A stretch of 64,000 nt of DNA. It comes from an uncultured Phycisphaerae bacterium. Lineage in GTDB: Bacteria > Planctomycetota > Phycisphaerae > UBA1845 > Fen-1342. Below the pieces are notes generated by a model. It was not told the origin of the DNA and made no database searches. It saw only the letters and a program-made list of their open reading frames with translations. Positions within the stretch are counted from its first letter, which is position 1; each line of letters starts with the position of its first letter. The DNA is taken from NCBI GenBank assembly GCA_937928595.1, contig CALGJV010000026.1:106930-170929 (forward strand). The letters are read 5' to 3'. Both the position numbers and the translations under genes were made by a program. Shown piece after piece: positions 8,345 to 18,157 of this stretch.

Positions 8345-8373
8345 ATTGTCCGCGCGCGACGCGGACTTCTCAA
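8345..8373 (-). promoter_or_regulatory. Candidate promoter of the multihaem cytochrome operon
   Basis: Read on the minus strand, TTGAGA (8373-8368) and GACAAT (8350-8345) are 17 bases apart, matching the -35 at 5 of 6 and the -10 at 4 of 6. It would give a leader of about 80 bases to the GTG at 8258. The rest of the 8259-8548 gap holds no gene that I can support. Confidence 0.4.
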
Positions 8374-8548
8374 GGGATATATCAGCAAAAAGCGGAACCG
8401 CCCGACGTCGTTCGCCGTGTCCGAAGCGCAAGCAAGGCGCGGCGGCCGCGCCGACCCGGCCCGTTCGAAACCCGGAGGGTTCCGGCGAGCCGGGCCGCAG
8501 GCAGCCGCCGCGCCCGAGCGTGGTCAAGCCAAACGGGAGCCTGTGTGC

Positions 8549-10750
8549 CTACCAGTCCTTCAACTGCTCAGTGCCCTGATCCGGCTGAATGTCCCGCGCG
8601 GCGTGCGTCGCCGGTGCGACCGTCTGCTTCCTGGCCTTCGGCGCGGCCGCCGGCTGCGGGGCCGGCGCGTGCTCCGCCGGAGCCTGCGCGCGGGCGGCCC
8701 GCACCATGCCCAGCAGCCGGGCCAGCGCGTCGGCGGCGTGGGCCACGCCTTCGGCCTGCTCGCGCATCTCGTGCACCACCGCCGCGGACTGCTCGGCGCC
8801 GGCCGCGTTCGACTGGGTGACCTTGTCGAGCTCGGTCATGGCGGTGTTGATCTGGTTGACGCCCTCGGCCTGCTGCCGACTGCTTTCGGCGATCGCGCGG
8901 ACCAGCTCGGCGGACCGGGCCACGTCGGTTCCGATGCGGCCGAGCGCCGCGGTGACCTGGTCGGCGACACCGGCGCCGTCGCGGGCCCGACCCGCCGCCT
9001 GCTCGATGAGCGTGGTGGTCTCGCGCGCCGCCGTGGCCGCGCGCTGGGCGAGGTTGCGGACCTCCTCCGCGACGACGGCGAAGCCCTTGCCGTGCTCCCC
9101 GGCGCGGGCGGCCTCGACCGCCGCGTTCAGCGCGAGGAGGTTGGTCTGGAACGCGATCTCCTCGATGACCTTGATGATCTTCTGGATCTCGCGCGAAGAG
9201 TCGTTGATGGCGGCCATGGTGGCGTTCAGCCGCTGGACGGTCTGCTCGCCCTCGCCGGCCGCGGCCCGCGCCTGCTCGACCAATTCCGCGGCCTGGCCGG
9301 CGCTCTCCGCGTTGCCGTGGGTCGTGGCCGAAAGCTGCTCCAGCGCGCTGCTGGTCTGCTCGAGGGCGGCCGCCTGCTCCGAGGTCGACGACGCCAGCTG
9401 CGTCGCGGCCGAGTTGATCTGGGCGGCGGCGTTCGCGGCCGCTTCGGAGCGCTGGGTGAGGTCCCGCGCGATGCGGCTGACGGGCCCCGTGATGCTGCGG
9501 GCCACGAGCAGCGCCACGAGGGTCGCCAGCGCCGTGATGCCCAGGCCCACGCCGCTGCTCCAGGCGATCACCGCGCCCAGCGCGTGCCGGTTCGCGTCGC
9601 CGACGGCCTGCATCGCGGTCGCCGCCACCTGCTCCATCTCCTTGACCGGCGCGGTGAACTCGTCCATGTATGTGCCGATGCCGATCACCCAGTCCCACGG
9701 CGCGAAGTAGACGATCTTCGCGACCTTCTCGCGCGGCGCCGGATCGTCCTTGTTTTTCCACGGATAGCGGATCTCGCCGATCTCACCGGGCTTGAGCTTG
9801 AGCGCCAGCTCGCAGATGTCGCGGATCACGTAGCGCCCCGCGGCATCCTGCACGTCCCAGACGTTCTCCCCGTCGCGCTTGCCGCCGGCCGAAACCACGT
9901 AGTGGCCGCGCGTCGGGCCGGTCGCGTTCAGGATGTATACGTAGCCGGTCCGGCCGATCTTCATCCGGTACAGGGCTTCGCGCAGCGTCCGCGTGCTTTC
10001 CTGCGGCACGCCCACGTACACCATGCCCACGACCTCCCCGGCCGCGTCGCGCAGCGGCTCGTACGACGTGATGTACCAGCGGTCCACCACGAACGCCCGT
10101 CCGGTGTACGTTTCGCCCGCCAGCACGGCCTTCACGACCGGGTTCGGCCGGCCGTCGGGATCCGTCGCCGGAATGAACGTCCCGATCGCGCGCGTCCCGT
10201 CCGCCTTCTGGACGTTCGTGCACACCCGGAGCATGTCGCCGGCCGGGTTCATGCGCTGGAAGATCGTGCACGTGTCCCCGGTGAGTTCCCGCACGTAGTC
10301 CACGATCGGCGCCGGCTCGGACGCGCTCTGGACCGGCTCGATCACCGTGTCGCCGAATTGCAGCTTCGGCAGCGCGACCGTCACCTTCTCGCCGGTGAAC
10401 TGGTTGGCGGCCTGCCACTCGAACGTCGCGTCAGGCCGCTTCAGCGGGCCGGCCCGCCGCAAAGCGTCCTGCGCCGTCTTCAGATCCGCCGCGAGCTTCT
10501 GCTCCAGCGTCGTTTGCTGCACGGCGCACAAATTGTAGAGAATGCCGGCCTGGTGCGTGAGGTCTTCCAGGCTCGCCTCAGTGAGCGCTTGCGCCGCGTG
10601 TTGCGCGACCTCCTGGAACCCCTTCTCCGCGTCGGCGCTGCCCCGCTTGAAGCCGCTCGACGCCTGCCAGAGGCAGATGACCGCCACGATCACAACCGGC
10701 AACGTGGCCAGCGACAACTGCGAGACGAGGACCTTTTTTCCCAAAGTCAT
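8549..10750 (-). CDS. Methyl-accepting chemotaxis protein with periplasmic Cache sensor
   Basis: 733 residues. A first membrane helix (about residues 10-30) is followed by a large periplasmic region of Cache 3/Cache 2 type ([36 protein letters not shown]), a second membrane helix ([18 protein letters not shown]), HAMP, and a complete signalling domain with the conserved tip [20 protein letters not shown]. An Ala/Pro-rich tail follows; I see no CheR-binding NWETF-type pentapeptide. ATG 10750 has a GGAGGT ten bases upstream; the GTG at 10762 would abut that site. No other chemotaxis gene is in the window, so it works with a distant array. Cache receptors of this kind usually bind small organic acids or amino acids; the ligand here is unknown. 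Confidence 0.9.
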   Translation of the reverse strand: MTLGKKVLVSQLSLATLPVVIVAVICLWQASSGFKRGSADAEKGFQEVAQHAAQALTEASLEDLTHQAGILYNLCAVQQTTLEQKLAADLKTAQDALRRAGPLKRPDATFEWQAANQFTGEKVTVALPKLQFGDTVIEPVQSASEPAPIVDYVRELTGDTCTIFQRMNPAGDMLRVCTNVQKADGTRAIGTFIPATDPDGRPNPVVKAVLAGETYTGRAFVVDRWYITSYEPLRDAAGEVVGMVYVGVPQESTRTLREALYRMKIGRTGYVYILNATGPTRGHYVVSAGGKRDGENVWDVQDAAGRYVIRDICELALKLKPGEIGEIRYPWKNKDDPAPREKVAKIVYFAPWDWVIGIGTYMDEFTAPVKEMEQVAATAMQAVGDANRHALGAVIAWSSGVGLGITALATLVALLVARSITGPVSRIARDLTQRSEAAANAAAQINSAATQLASSTSEQAAALEQTSSALEQLSATTHGNAESAGQAAELVEQARAAAGEGEQTVQRLNATMAAINDSSREIQKIIKVIEEIAFQTNLLALNAAVEAARAGEHGKGFAVVAEEVRNLAQRAATAARETTTLIEQAAGRARDGAGVADQVTAALGRIGTDVARSAELVRAIAESSRQQAEGVNQINTAMTELDKVTQSNAAGAEQSAAVVHEMREQAEGVAHAADALARLLGMVRAARAQAPAEHAPAPQPAAAPKARKQTVAPATHAARDIQPDQGTEQLKDW

Positions 10751-11057
10751 AATTCCCGACACCTCCGGGTGCTACCGGCGCGGCAGACGCCCGCCACGGC
10801 GCGTGGACGCGCGCGCACGTCACGTGGGCAAGCGCTTCTTCCGCTGGGCGGCATAAGTACCACCTTTCTGGTAGTCCTTCGGCTCGTGGCGTCTCATTCA
10901 TGAAAAAACGCCCCGGTCGGGGACCCCAGCCGCCACGCGGCCGGCCGTGCCCCGCCGTACACCCCGAGCTCCGCGGGCGACCGGGATTGTCGCGCGTCAG
11001 GGCACCCCCTACAGTGTCTCCGAGGCACGAGAAGTTATCGGCGATCGGACGGACACG
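10751..11057. other. Divergent intergenic region between chemoreceptor and dnaE
   Basis: 307 bases without a gene. On the minus strand there is a short GC hairpin (10911-10922) followed by six T residues (10903-10908), and an imperfect ACC/GGT hairpin near 10857-10873, so the chemoreceptor message may have a structured leader. I compared it with the GEMM cyclic-di-GMP riboswitch core and did not find the conserved motifs. Confidence 0.35.
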
Positions 11058-14000
11058 ATGGTTCAGACGCAGATCGCGGTACCGCCGTTCGTTCACCTGC
11101 ACCTGCACACCGAGTACTCGCTGCTCGACGGCGCGTGCCGGGCGAAGGACCTCGTCGAGCGCTGCAAGCAGCTCGGCATGCCCGCGGTCGCCGTGACCGA
11201 TCACGGCAACCTCTTCGGCGCGATCGAGTTCTATTCCGCCGCCATTGCCGCCGGCGTCAAGCCCATCATCGGGTGCGAGGTCTACATGGCGCCGGGGGAC
11301 CGACGCGACCGGGAGACGCGCGGGCTCGGCGAGGCGAGCTACCACCTGCTCCTGCTGGCCGAGAACCTGACCGGATACCGCAACCTGCTGAAGCTCACGA
11401 GCCTGGGCTACCTCGAGGGGTTCTACTACAAGCCGCGCATCGACAAGGAGGTGCTGCGGGCCTACCGCGAAGGTCTGATCTGCACCAGCACCTGCTTGGG
11501 GGGCGAAATCCCGCAGGCGCTGATCCGCCGCGACGCGAAATTCGCCCGGCAGGTGGCCGAGACGTACGCCGAGATCTTCGGGCCGGACCGCTTCTTCATC
11601 GAGCTCCAGGACCACGGCCTCGCCGACCAGCGGGAGCTGAACCCCGAGCTGGCGGAGCTGGCGCGGAAACTCGGGGTCGGCGTGGTCGCGACCAACGACG
11701 TGCATTACCTCGACGCCGGTGACTACGAGGCACACGACATCCTCTGCTGCATCGCGACACGGGCCCGCGTCAGCGAGGAGAAGCGCCTGCGGTTCGAGCA
11801 GAACGAGTTCTATCTCAAGTCGGCCGAGCAGATGGCGGCGGCGCTGGGGCGCTGGCCGGAGGCGCTGGCGAACACGGCCCGGATCGCCGAGCGGTGCAAC
11901 GTCGAGTTCGACTTCACGCGGCGCTTCGCGCCGAAGTACGACCCGCCGGCGGGGCGGACGGCGGACGACTACTTGCGCGAGCTGGTGCTGGCCGGGGCGC
12001 GCGACCGCTACGGCGAAATCCACGCCGAGCTGCGCGAGCGGATCGACTACGAGCTGGAAGTCATCCGCAGCAAGGGCTTCAGCAGCTACTTCCTGATCGT
12101 GTGGGACTTCGTCAAGTACGCCCGGGACCACGGCATCCCGGCGGTCGCCCGCGGCAGCGGGTGCAGCACGGTGGTCGGCTATTGCCTGGGCATCAGCGCG
12201 GTCGATCCGCTGCGGTACGGGCTGTATTTCGAGCGCTTCATGGACCCCGAGCGCGACGAGATGCCCGATATCGACATCGACCTGTGCCAGGACCGCCGGG
12301 CCGAGGTGATCGAGTACGTCCGACGCAAGTACGGGCACGTCGCGCAGATCATCACCTTCGGCCGCCTCAAGGCCCGGGCCGCGATCCGCGACATCTGCCG
12401 GGCCCTCGACGTGCCGCTCAGCCGGGCCGACGCCGTCGCGAAGCTCGTCCCCGAAGAGCTGAAGATGACGATCGACAAGGCGCTGCGGCAGGAGCCGGAG
12501 CTCAAGCGCCTGTACGACGGGGACGCGACCATCCGCAAGGTGCTGGACATCGCCCGCAAACTGGAGGGCCTGGCCCGCCACGCCAGCGTGCACGCCGCGG
12601 GCGTCGTGATCGCCGACGTGCCGCTCGACACGCTGGTCCCGCTGCACAAGCCCGCGGATTCCAAGGACGTCACTACGCAGTTCGAGGGCGGCACGGTCGA
12701 GAAGGTCGGCTTGCTGAAGATGGACTTCCTCGGCCTGCGCACGCTCTCGCAGATCGATCTGACCTGCCGCCTCATCCGGAAGAACCACGGCGTGGACGTG
12801 GACCTCGACCGCCTCGATCTGTCCGACCCGCAGGTCTACGCCCTGCTGGCCCGCGGCGACACCAAGGGCGTCTTCCAGTTCGAATCCGGCGGCATGCGCG
12901 ACGTCCTCATGAAGATGAAACCCAACCGCATCGAGGACCTCATCGCCGCCAACGCCCTCTTCCGCCCCGGCCCGATGGAGTACATCGACGAGTACGTCGC
13001 CCGCAAGCACGGCCGCAAGGCCTGGGACACGCCGCACCCGATCATGACCGAAGTCCTGCGCGAGACCTACGGCATCATGGTCTACCAGGAGCAGGTCTCG
13101 CGGCTGGTCCACCGGCTCGGCAACGTCCCGCTCCGCCGGGCCTTCCGCCTCGCGAAGGCCATCTCCAAGAAGAAGGAGTCGATGATCAACGCCGAGCGCG
13201 GCCCCTTCCTCGAGGGCGCCCGCGCCAACGGCCTATCCACCGACACCGCCGAGGCGATCTTCGCCGACATCCTCAAATTCGGAGGCTACGCCTTCAACAA
13301 GGCCCACTCCACCGGCTACGCCGTCGTCGCCTTCAAGACCGCCTGGCTCAAGACCTACTACCCCGCCGAGTTCATGGCCGCCCTCCTCACCTACGAGAGC
13401 GGCAGCACGGAAAAGGTGGCCGAATACATCGAAGAGTGCCGCCGCCTGGGCATCCGCGTCCGCCCGCCCGACATCAACCAGAGCGACGAGGCCTTCACGG
13501 TCGTCCCGGCCGACGGGCCGCGCGCCCCCGCCGCCGACGCGCCCGCCGGCGGCTCCGCACCGCCCCGGCGCAGCGACATCTGCTTCGGTCTGGCGGCCAT
13601 CAGCGGCGTCGGCCACCGGGCCGTGCAGGCGATTCTCGCGGCCCGGCAGACCGGCGGCCCGTTCCGCGACCTCTACGACTTCTGCGAGCGCGTCGACCTG
13701 CTGCTGGTCAACAAGGGCGTGCTCGAAGCGCTCATCAAGGCCGGGGCGTTCGACTGCACCGGCGCCATGCGCCGCGCTCTCCTGGAGGTCCTCGAGGCCG
13801 CCATCCAGTTCGGCCAGAACGCCCAGCGCGACCGCCGCGCCGGCCAGCTCAGCATGTTCGGCCACTTCGGCGGCGCCGCACCGCCCCCGCCCCCGATCGG
13901 CACCGCCGAGTGGAGCGACAGCGAGATGCTGGCCTACGAGAAGGCCACGCTCGGTTTCTACATCACCAAGCATCCCCTCGCGCAGTACGAGAGCCTCGTG

Positions 14001-14588
14001 CGGCGCTTCAGCACGTCCGACACCGCCGGCCTCGTCCGCCTCTCCGACGGCACCCAGGTCGTGCTCGGCGGCCTCGTGTCGCGCGTGCGGCCGGTGCTGA
14101 TCCGCAACGGCCGCTCCGCCGGAAAGAAGATGCTCGTGGCGACCATTGAGGACTTCGCCGGGGCAACCGAAGCCATCGTGTTCCCGGACCAGCTCGAGGC
14201 GCTCCAGCCGCTGCTCCGGCCGGACAGCGTGGTGTTCGTCGAGGGCGCCGTGGACCGCCGACGCGAGGAGCCGTGCATCCGCACCGAGCGACTCGTGCCG
14301 ATGGAGCAGGCCGAGCGGGAGTACGCCCGCGAGGTCGTCATCCGGCTGCGCACGCTCGGCCGCGAGTCGGCCGCGCTGCCGGAGCTCCAATCGCTGTGCC
14401 GCGCGCACCGCGGCCCGTCGACGTTGTTTCTGGAAGTCGTGTCGCCGGAGGGGTGGACGGCAACCATCAAGCGGCGCGAGGGGCCGGGGGTCGATCCGTC
14501 GCCGGAGTTCCTCGGCGCAGTGCGCGAGCTGCCCGGCGTCGACGCGGTGTTGTGCTGCGGCAACCGGGGCCCGCGCGGCGCTCAGTAG
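11058..14588 (+). CDS. dnaE: DNA polymerase III alpha subunit
   Basis: 1176 residues, the usual size of DnaE. The PHP domain opens with HLHLHTEYSLLDG, a metal-binding signature. The polymerase catalytic aspartates are in PDIDIDLCQDRR, and the palm/finger region continues through LFRPGPMEYID and YQEQVSRLVHRLGN. Near the C-terminus an OB fold is visible (VVLGGLVSRVRPVLIRNGRS...MLVATIEDF). Replicative leading- and lagging-strand synthesis is the expected role. ATG 11058 begins the conserved part; in-frame sequence upstream is not family-like. It stands alone between a chemoreceptor and a convergent GatD-like gene. Confidence 0.95.
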   Translation: MVQTQIAVPPFVHLHLHTEYSLLDGACRAKDLVERCKQLGMPAVAVTDHGNLFGAIEFYSAAIAAGVKPIIGCEVYMAPGDRRDRETRGLGEASYHLLLLAENLTGYRNLLKLTSLGYLEGFYYKPRIDKEVLRAYREGLICTSTCLGGEIPQALIRRDAKFARQVAETYAEIFGPDRFFIELQDHGLADQRELNPELAELARKLGVGVVATNDVHYLDAGDYEAHDILCCIATRARVSEEKRLRFEQNEFYLKSAEQMAAALGRWPEALANTARIAERCNVEFDFTRRFAPKYDPPAGRTADDYLRELVLAGARDRYGEIHAELRERIDYELEVIRSKGFSSYFLIVWDFVKYARDHGIPAVARGSGCSTVVGYCLGISAVDPLRYGLYFERFMDPERDEMPDIDIDLCQDRRAEVIEYVRRKYGHVAQIITFGRLKARAAIRDICRALDVPLSRADAVAKLVPEELKMTIDKALRQEPELKRLYDGDATIRKVLDIARKLEGLARHASVHAAGVVIADVPLDTLVPLHKPADSKDVTTQFEGGTVEKVGLLKMDFLGLRTLSQIDLTCRLIRKNHGVDVDLDRLDLSDPQVYALLARGDTKGVFQFESGGMRDVLMKMKPNRIEDLIAANALFRPGPMEYIDEYVARKHGRKAWDTPHPIMTEVLRETYGIMVYQEQVSRLVHRLGNVPLRRAFRLAKAISKKKESMINAERGPFLEGARANGLSTDTAEAIFADILKFGGYAFNKAHSTGYAVVAFKTAWLKTYYPAEFMAALLTYESGSTEKVAEYIEECRRLGIRVRPPDINQSDEAFTVVPADGPRAPAADAPAGGSAPPRRSDICFGLAAISGVGHRAVQAILAARQTGGPFRDLYDFCERVDLLLVNKGVLEALIKAGAFDCTGAMRRALLEVLEAAIQFGQNAQRDRRAGQLSMFGHFGGAAPPPPPIGTAEWSDSEMLAYEKATLGFYITKHPLAQYESLVRRFSTSDTAGLVRLSDGTQVVLGGLVSRVRPVLIRNGRSAGKKMLVATIEDFAGATEAIVFPDQLEALQPLLRPDSVVFVEGAVDRRREEPCIRTERLVPMEQAEREYAREVVIRLRTLGRESAALPELQSLCRAHRGPSTLFLEVVSPEGWTATIKRREGPGVDPSPEFLGAVRELPGVDAVLCCGNRGPRGAQ

Positions 14589-14708
14589 TGCCCCCCCGAC
14601 AGCCGCGGCCGGGCAACGGACTCTCATAACGACTGGTCCAGATTCCGGGGAGCAGGTCAACCCCACCGTGCCCCTCGCGCGGGCTCGGACGAAGCCCCGC
14701 CCGGCGCG

Positions 14709-16121
14709 CTACCGCTTGATCGACCGCAGGAACTCCTGCACCTCGGGGATGCCGCCCTGGTAGACGAGGTAGCCGTTGTACGGCTCGCGCTCGGTGATCT
14801 CGTCCGACACCGGCGTCAGCATCAGCCGCTGCACCTCGACCCGGTCGTCCGTCTGCCCGAGCACCCAGCACAGCTTCATGTACGCCACCTCCGGCAGCAT
14901 GTTGCTCGCCGGTACGATCCCGAGCGTCATCAGGTCGCGCCCCGTGTCGTACACGTACATCCCGCAGTAGCCCCAGAGCGTCTGCACGGTCATGTAGATG
15001 TGCACGCCCGCGTCCACCGCCCGCTTGATCGCCGGGTACAGCGGCTTGTTGATGTGTCCCAGCCCGGTCCCCGCGATCACGATCCCGCGATAGCCCTTTT
15101 CGACGATCGCGTCGACGATGTCCGGCCGCATGTTCGGGTAGTAGTACAGGATCGTGACCCGTTCCTCGAACGCGGTGTTCACGACCACGTCGCGGTCCGC
15201 CCGTCGCCGGCGGTAATCCTGCCGCAGCGGGATGATCTCGCGCGGCGAGATCATCGCCACCGGGATATCGCTCAGCGTGCGGAAGGTGCTGCGGTAGCTG
15301 CTGTGCATCTTCCGCACCCGCGTCCCGCGGTGCAGCAGGTTGTACTCGTCCGAGGTCGGCCCGAACATGCAGACCAGCACCTCAGCGATGTCGCCCTCCG
15401 CCGCCGCCTTCACCGCGCATTGCAGGTTGATGGCCGCGTCGGACGACGGCCGGTCGCTGGAACGCTGGCTGCCGACCATGACGATCGGCACGGGCGGGTT
15501 CTGGACCATGAACGTGAGGATCGCCGCGGTATGGTGCATCGTGTCGGTGCCGTGGCCGATGACGATGCCGCTGGTGCCCTGGCGGATTTCCTCGCCGATC
15601 TGCTCCGCGAGCTGGATGTACTGCTCGGGGCCCATGTTCTCGCTGAACACGCCGAAGAGCTTCTCGGTGCGCAGGTTGCAGATGTCCGCCAGCTCCGGCA
15701 CGGAGCCGTACAGCTCGCCGGGCGAGAAGGCGGGGATCACCGCGCCGGTGCGGTAGTCCAGCCGGCTGGCAATGGTCCCGCCCGTCCCGAACAACATCAC
15801 ATTCGGCTTCTTCGGGTCGTGCGGGAACTCCTTCTCGGGGATCTTGTAATGGGCCACGCGCCGCCCCGTCTCGCGGACCGCGTGGATCGAATCGGCCGCG
15901 ATGCCGATGTTGTAACCGCTGGCGAGCTTGAGCACGATGTGCTGATCGTCGGCGGTTTCCGAACGCGGCAGGATCAGGCCGCGGAAGCTCCCGCGGGTGC
16001 TGTCGAGCTCTACCTCGCTCCAGACGCCGACGTGGAAGCGCTCCAGGACGGCTCGGCCGGGGCCGCGATAGCCCTTGAAGGTGTCGTCGGCAGGGGTGGA
16101 CGATGGGGGAGCGGTGCTCAT
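14709..16121 (-). CDS. GatD-like asparaginase (Glu-tRNA(Gln) amidotransferase subunit D type)
   Basis: 470 residues. An N-terminal beta-rich domain (about residues 15-100) precedes a type I/II asparaginase fold, the arrangement of archaeal GatD rather than of free L-asparaginase, which is about 330 residues. Nucleophile motif GTGGTIASRLDYRTGAV and second-site motif GIVIGHGTDTMHHTAA contain the expected Thr, Thr-Asp and (later) Lys region. In archaea GatD supplies ammonia to GatE for making Gln-tRNA; no gatE is in this window. It could be a paralogue used as an amidohydrolase. ATG 16121 is followed by an acceptable leader; a weak GGAA lies upstream. The identity of the fold is clear, the physiological role is not. 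Confidence 0.85.
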   Translation of the reverse strand: MSTAPPSSTPADDTFKGYRGPGRAVLERFHVGVWSEVELDSTRGSFRGLILPRSETADDQHIVLKLASGYNIGIAADSIHAVRETGRRVAHYKIPEKEFPHDPKKPNVMLFGTGGTIASRLDYRTGAVIPAFSPGELYGSVPELADICNLRTEKLFGVFSENMGPEQYIQLAEQIGEEIRQGTSGIVIGHGTDTMHHTAAILTFMVQNPPVPIVMVGSQRSSDRPSSDAAINLQCAVKAAAEGDIAEVLVCMFGPTSDEYNLLHRGTRVRKMHSSYRSTFRTLSDIPVAMISPREIIPLRQDYRRRRADRDVVVNTAFEERVTILYYYPNMRPDIVDAIVEKGYRGIVIAGTGLGHINKPLYPAIKRAVDAGVHIYMTVQTLWGYCGMYVYDTGRDLMTLGIVPASNMLPEVAYMKLCWVLGQTDDRVEVQRLMLTPVSDEITEREPYNGYLVYQGGIPEVQEFLRSIKR

Positions 16122-16404
16122 CGGCGTTTCCGTTGCGGCTGAATCCTGACGCGCCCCACGGGCGCTGCGCGCAGTGTACTCGCGCGGCCGGCCCAGACCA
16201 AACCGGGCGGGCGGGTGCGCCCGTGAACGGCGCCGGCGGTTTCACCAGCTCCCGTGATCGCTGAATCCCGCGTCAGTTTTTTCGGCGACTTCCTGTCAAA
16301 GCGCCTCGTCCCGCCGGCTATGTACGGGCGGAGTGAAGGTCGGCCACGGCGGGTGAGGAGTCCCCCGGGCCGGCCAAGGGCCGCTTTCCCGGAGGAGGAG
16401 TCTC

Positions 16405-17346
16405 ATGGCTCGCGTTGCATACGTGTGTGTCGGTGTTTCCGTCGCGTCCCTGACGTTGGCCGCCGTGGCCGGCCCCAGCCTGCCCGTCACCAAGCCCCCC
16501 GTGCAGCCGCTGCCGAGCTGGACCGGTCCGGGTCTGGACTCGCACGCGCAGAACGGACAGTGGTTTGCCGATGCGACCGGGCTGCCGCAGCCCCGCTCGC
16601 ACGAGTTCTACGACAACGCCGTGCAGTTTGGCGGCGGTTTCCTGGGCACGGACGCGATCTACGGCAAAGTGACGAACGTGGTGATGGTGCCGGGAACCGC
16701 GGGGATCACCGCGTTTGAGATCACCGCGACGATCACGAACGACGGTCCGGCGACCGGTCCGTGGCAGCCCGGCCGGAACAGCCACGGCGAATTTCTGGTC
16801 ACGCAGGAGCAGTACGTCGGCACGCTGTACCAGGCGAAGCTGACGGCCGAGTTCGCGCTGGCGAGTCTGCAGTTCGTGCCGGCCGCGTGGGTCGGTCCGT
16901 ATCGGGACCGGCCGGAGTACATCGTCGCGGTCAATCACGACCAGACCGCGTGGTATTGCTACACGCCGGACAATCCGGTGGGCCTCGGGCCGGCGGGGAA
17001 CTACTATGTGCCCGCCTGGGACTTCGGCGATATCCCGGTCGGCACCTCGGTGACGCGCAAGCTGCTCTTCAACGTCGCCGGTGCCATCACGCCCAACGAC
17101 CCGCGCTTCAACGCCATCATGAGCTCGTTCCAGGCGCCGCTGGGCCAGGGCGACGTGTTCCTCAACCGCACGACCGACCTGAAGATCGGCGACTGGCTCG
17201 ATGAGCTGACCCTCGACCTCGGTGTCCCGTACCCGACCGACGGGCTGCTGCGGGGCGGCAACGTCTCGGTCTTCCACAACATTCCGGAGCCCGCCTCGCT
17301 CGTGCTGCTCACGCTCGGTGCGCTGCTCCGGCGCCGCCCGGCGTAA
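16405..17346 (+). CDS. PEP-CTERM sorted exported protein
   Basis: 313 residues with an N-terminal signal peptide (MARVAYVCVGVSVASLTLAAVAG) and a C-terminal exosortase tail (IPEPASLVLLTLGALLRRRPA). The mature domain has about 250 residues with no catalytic motif that I recognise. A very strong ribosome site, GGAGGAGGAG, lies just upstream of ATG 16405. An exceptionally stable terminator follows at 17444. As with the other two PEP-CTERM genes here, it stands as a single-gene unit, so expression is probably controlled individually. No exosortase or PEP-CTERM regulator gene is present in the window. Confidence 0.85.
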   Translation: MARVAYVCVGVSVASLTLAAVAGPSLPVTKPPVQPLPSWTGPGLDSHAQNGQWFADATGLPQPRSHEFYDNAVQFGGGFLGTDAIYGKVTNVVMVPGTAGITAFEITATITNDGPATGPWQPGRNSHGEFLVTQEQYVGTLYQAKLTAEFALASLQFVPAAWVGPYRDRPEYIVAVNHDQTAWYCYTPDNPVGLGPAGNYYVPAWDFGDIPVGTSVTRKLLFNVAGAITPNDPRFNAIMSSFQAPLGQGDVFLNRTTDLKIGDWLDELTLDLGVPYPTDGLLRGGNVSVFHNIPEPASLVLLTLGALLRRRPA

Positions 17347-17443
17347 GCCGCGCGAACGCTGCGGCGCAGCCGCCGCCCAACGGCGGCCGCCCCGCGGCGG
17401 AGGATCTCGACAGACTTTGGCTCCCATTCCTCTCCCCCATCCG

Positions 17444-17489
17444 CCCCGGCCCGCAATCGTCCCCGACGATTGCGGGCCGGGGTCGTTTT
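17444..17489 (+). terminator. Perfect 18-bp hairpin terminator
   Basis: Positions 17444-17461 pair perfectly with 17465-17482 (GACGATTGCGGGCCGGGG) around a CCC loop, followed by TCGTTTTGC. It ends the PEP-CTERM transcript about 100 bases after the stop. The remaining 17490-17842 stretch holds no gene; it carries a candidate rplU promoter. Confidence 0.8.
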
Positions 17490-17703
17490 GCGCGCCGCGC
17501 CGCGGCGTCCCACCCCAACCCCAGCGCTGCACCCTTCGAGCCCGACCGATGAGCCGAGGCACCCGGCGTTGCGACGCCGCAGCCGGGCCCCGGCGCCCCC
17601 GGCCGGGCCCCGGAGACATGCGGCACGGCACCCGCGCGCTCCGGGCGGCAAACTGCTACCCGTACGGTATTTAGGGCTCAGAAGACCAGTGCCCGGCTCC
17701 CCG

Positions 17704-17732
17704 TTGCGGGCCGTCTGAATCTCAGATAAACT
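17704..17732 (+). promoter_or_regulatory. Candidate rplU promoter
   Basis: TTGCGG at 17704-17709 and TAAACT at 17727-17732 are 17 bases apart, each matching 4 of 6 consensus bases. The expected leader to the GTG at 17843 is about 105 bases, long enough for feedback control by L21, but I recognise no defined leader structure. Confidence 0.3.
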
Positions 17733-17842
17733 ACCGGGTTCCCGTGGAGCTGCCGGGCCGGCGGCCGGCGCGGAGTGTGCGCGGTGGCCGCGCCACGCGC
17801 GGCCCAAGGCGAAGGGATCACGCCGGGCGTGAAGGAGCGAAC

Positions 17843-18157
17843 GTGTACGCGATTTTCGAAGACGGCGGCAAACAGTACAAGGTATCTTCCGGCGACAAGC
17901 TGCTGATCGAACTCCGCGACCTGCCGGAAAGCCAGACCGACGTGACGTTCGACAAAGTGCTCATGGTCGGTGAGGGCGCCGGCGCCAGGATTGGCACGCC
18001 GTGGGTCAGCGGCGCGACCGTCACCGCAAAGGTGCTCGAGACGCTCCAGATGCCCAAGGTCCGCGGCGTCAAGTTCGCACGCCGCAAAGGCCTCTACAAA
18101 CGTTGGGGTCATCGCCAGAAAATGATGAAAGTGGAGATCGCGGCGATTAATGCCTAG
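17843..18157 (+). CDS. rplU: 50S ribosomal protein L21
   Basis: 104 residues, the normal length. It opens YAIFEDGGKQYKV, the L21 signature, and closes with the basic segment KFARRKGLYKRWGHRQ that contacts 23S rRNA. The start is GTG 17843, preceded by AAGGAG five bases upstream; longer upstream frame is not family-like. In most bacteria rpmA (L27) follows directly, but here a secreted Pro/Ala-rich protein overlaps the last eight bases instead. Confidence 0.95.
   Translation: MYAIFEDGGKQYKVSSGDKLLIELRDLPESQTDVTFDKVLMVGEGAGARIGTPWVSGATVTAKVLETLQMPKVRGVKFARRKGLYKRWGHRQKMMKVEIAAINA

Noticed and set aside
10751..10900. Possible cyclic-di-GMP (GEMM) riboswitch in front of the chemoreceptor
   Set aside because: Such riboswitches often precede chemoreceptor genes, but the conserved core motifs were not found on the minus strand.
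10903..10922. Minus-strand hairpin followed by six T residues
   Set aside because: The stem is only four base pairs and no minus-strand gene lies upstream for it to terminate.
10578..13112. Long minus-strand open frame of 844 codons across dnaE
   Set aside because: It is antisense to the well-supported dnaE reading frame, and its translation is Val/Leu/Asp/His-rich without any domain; it is a GC-skew shadow.
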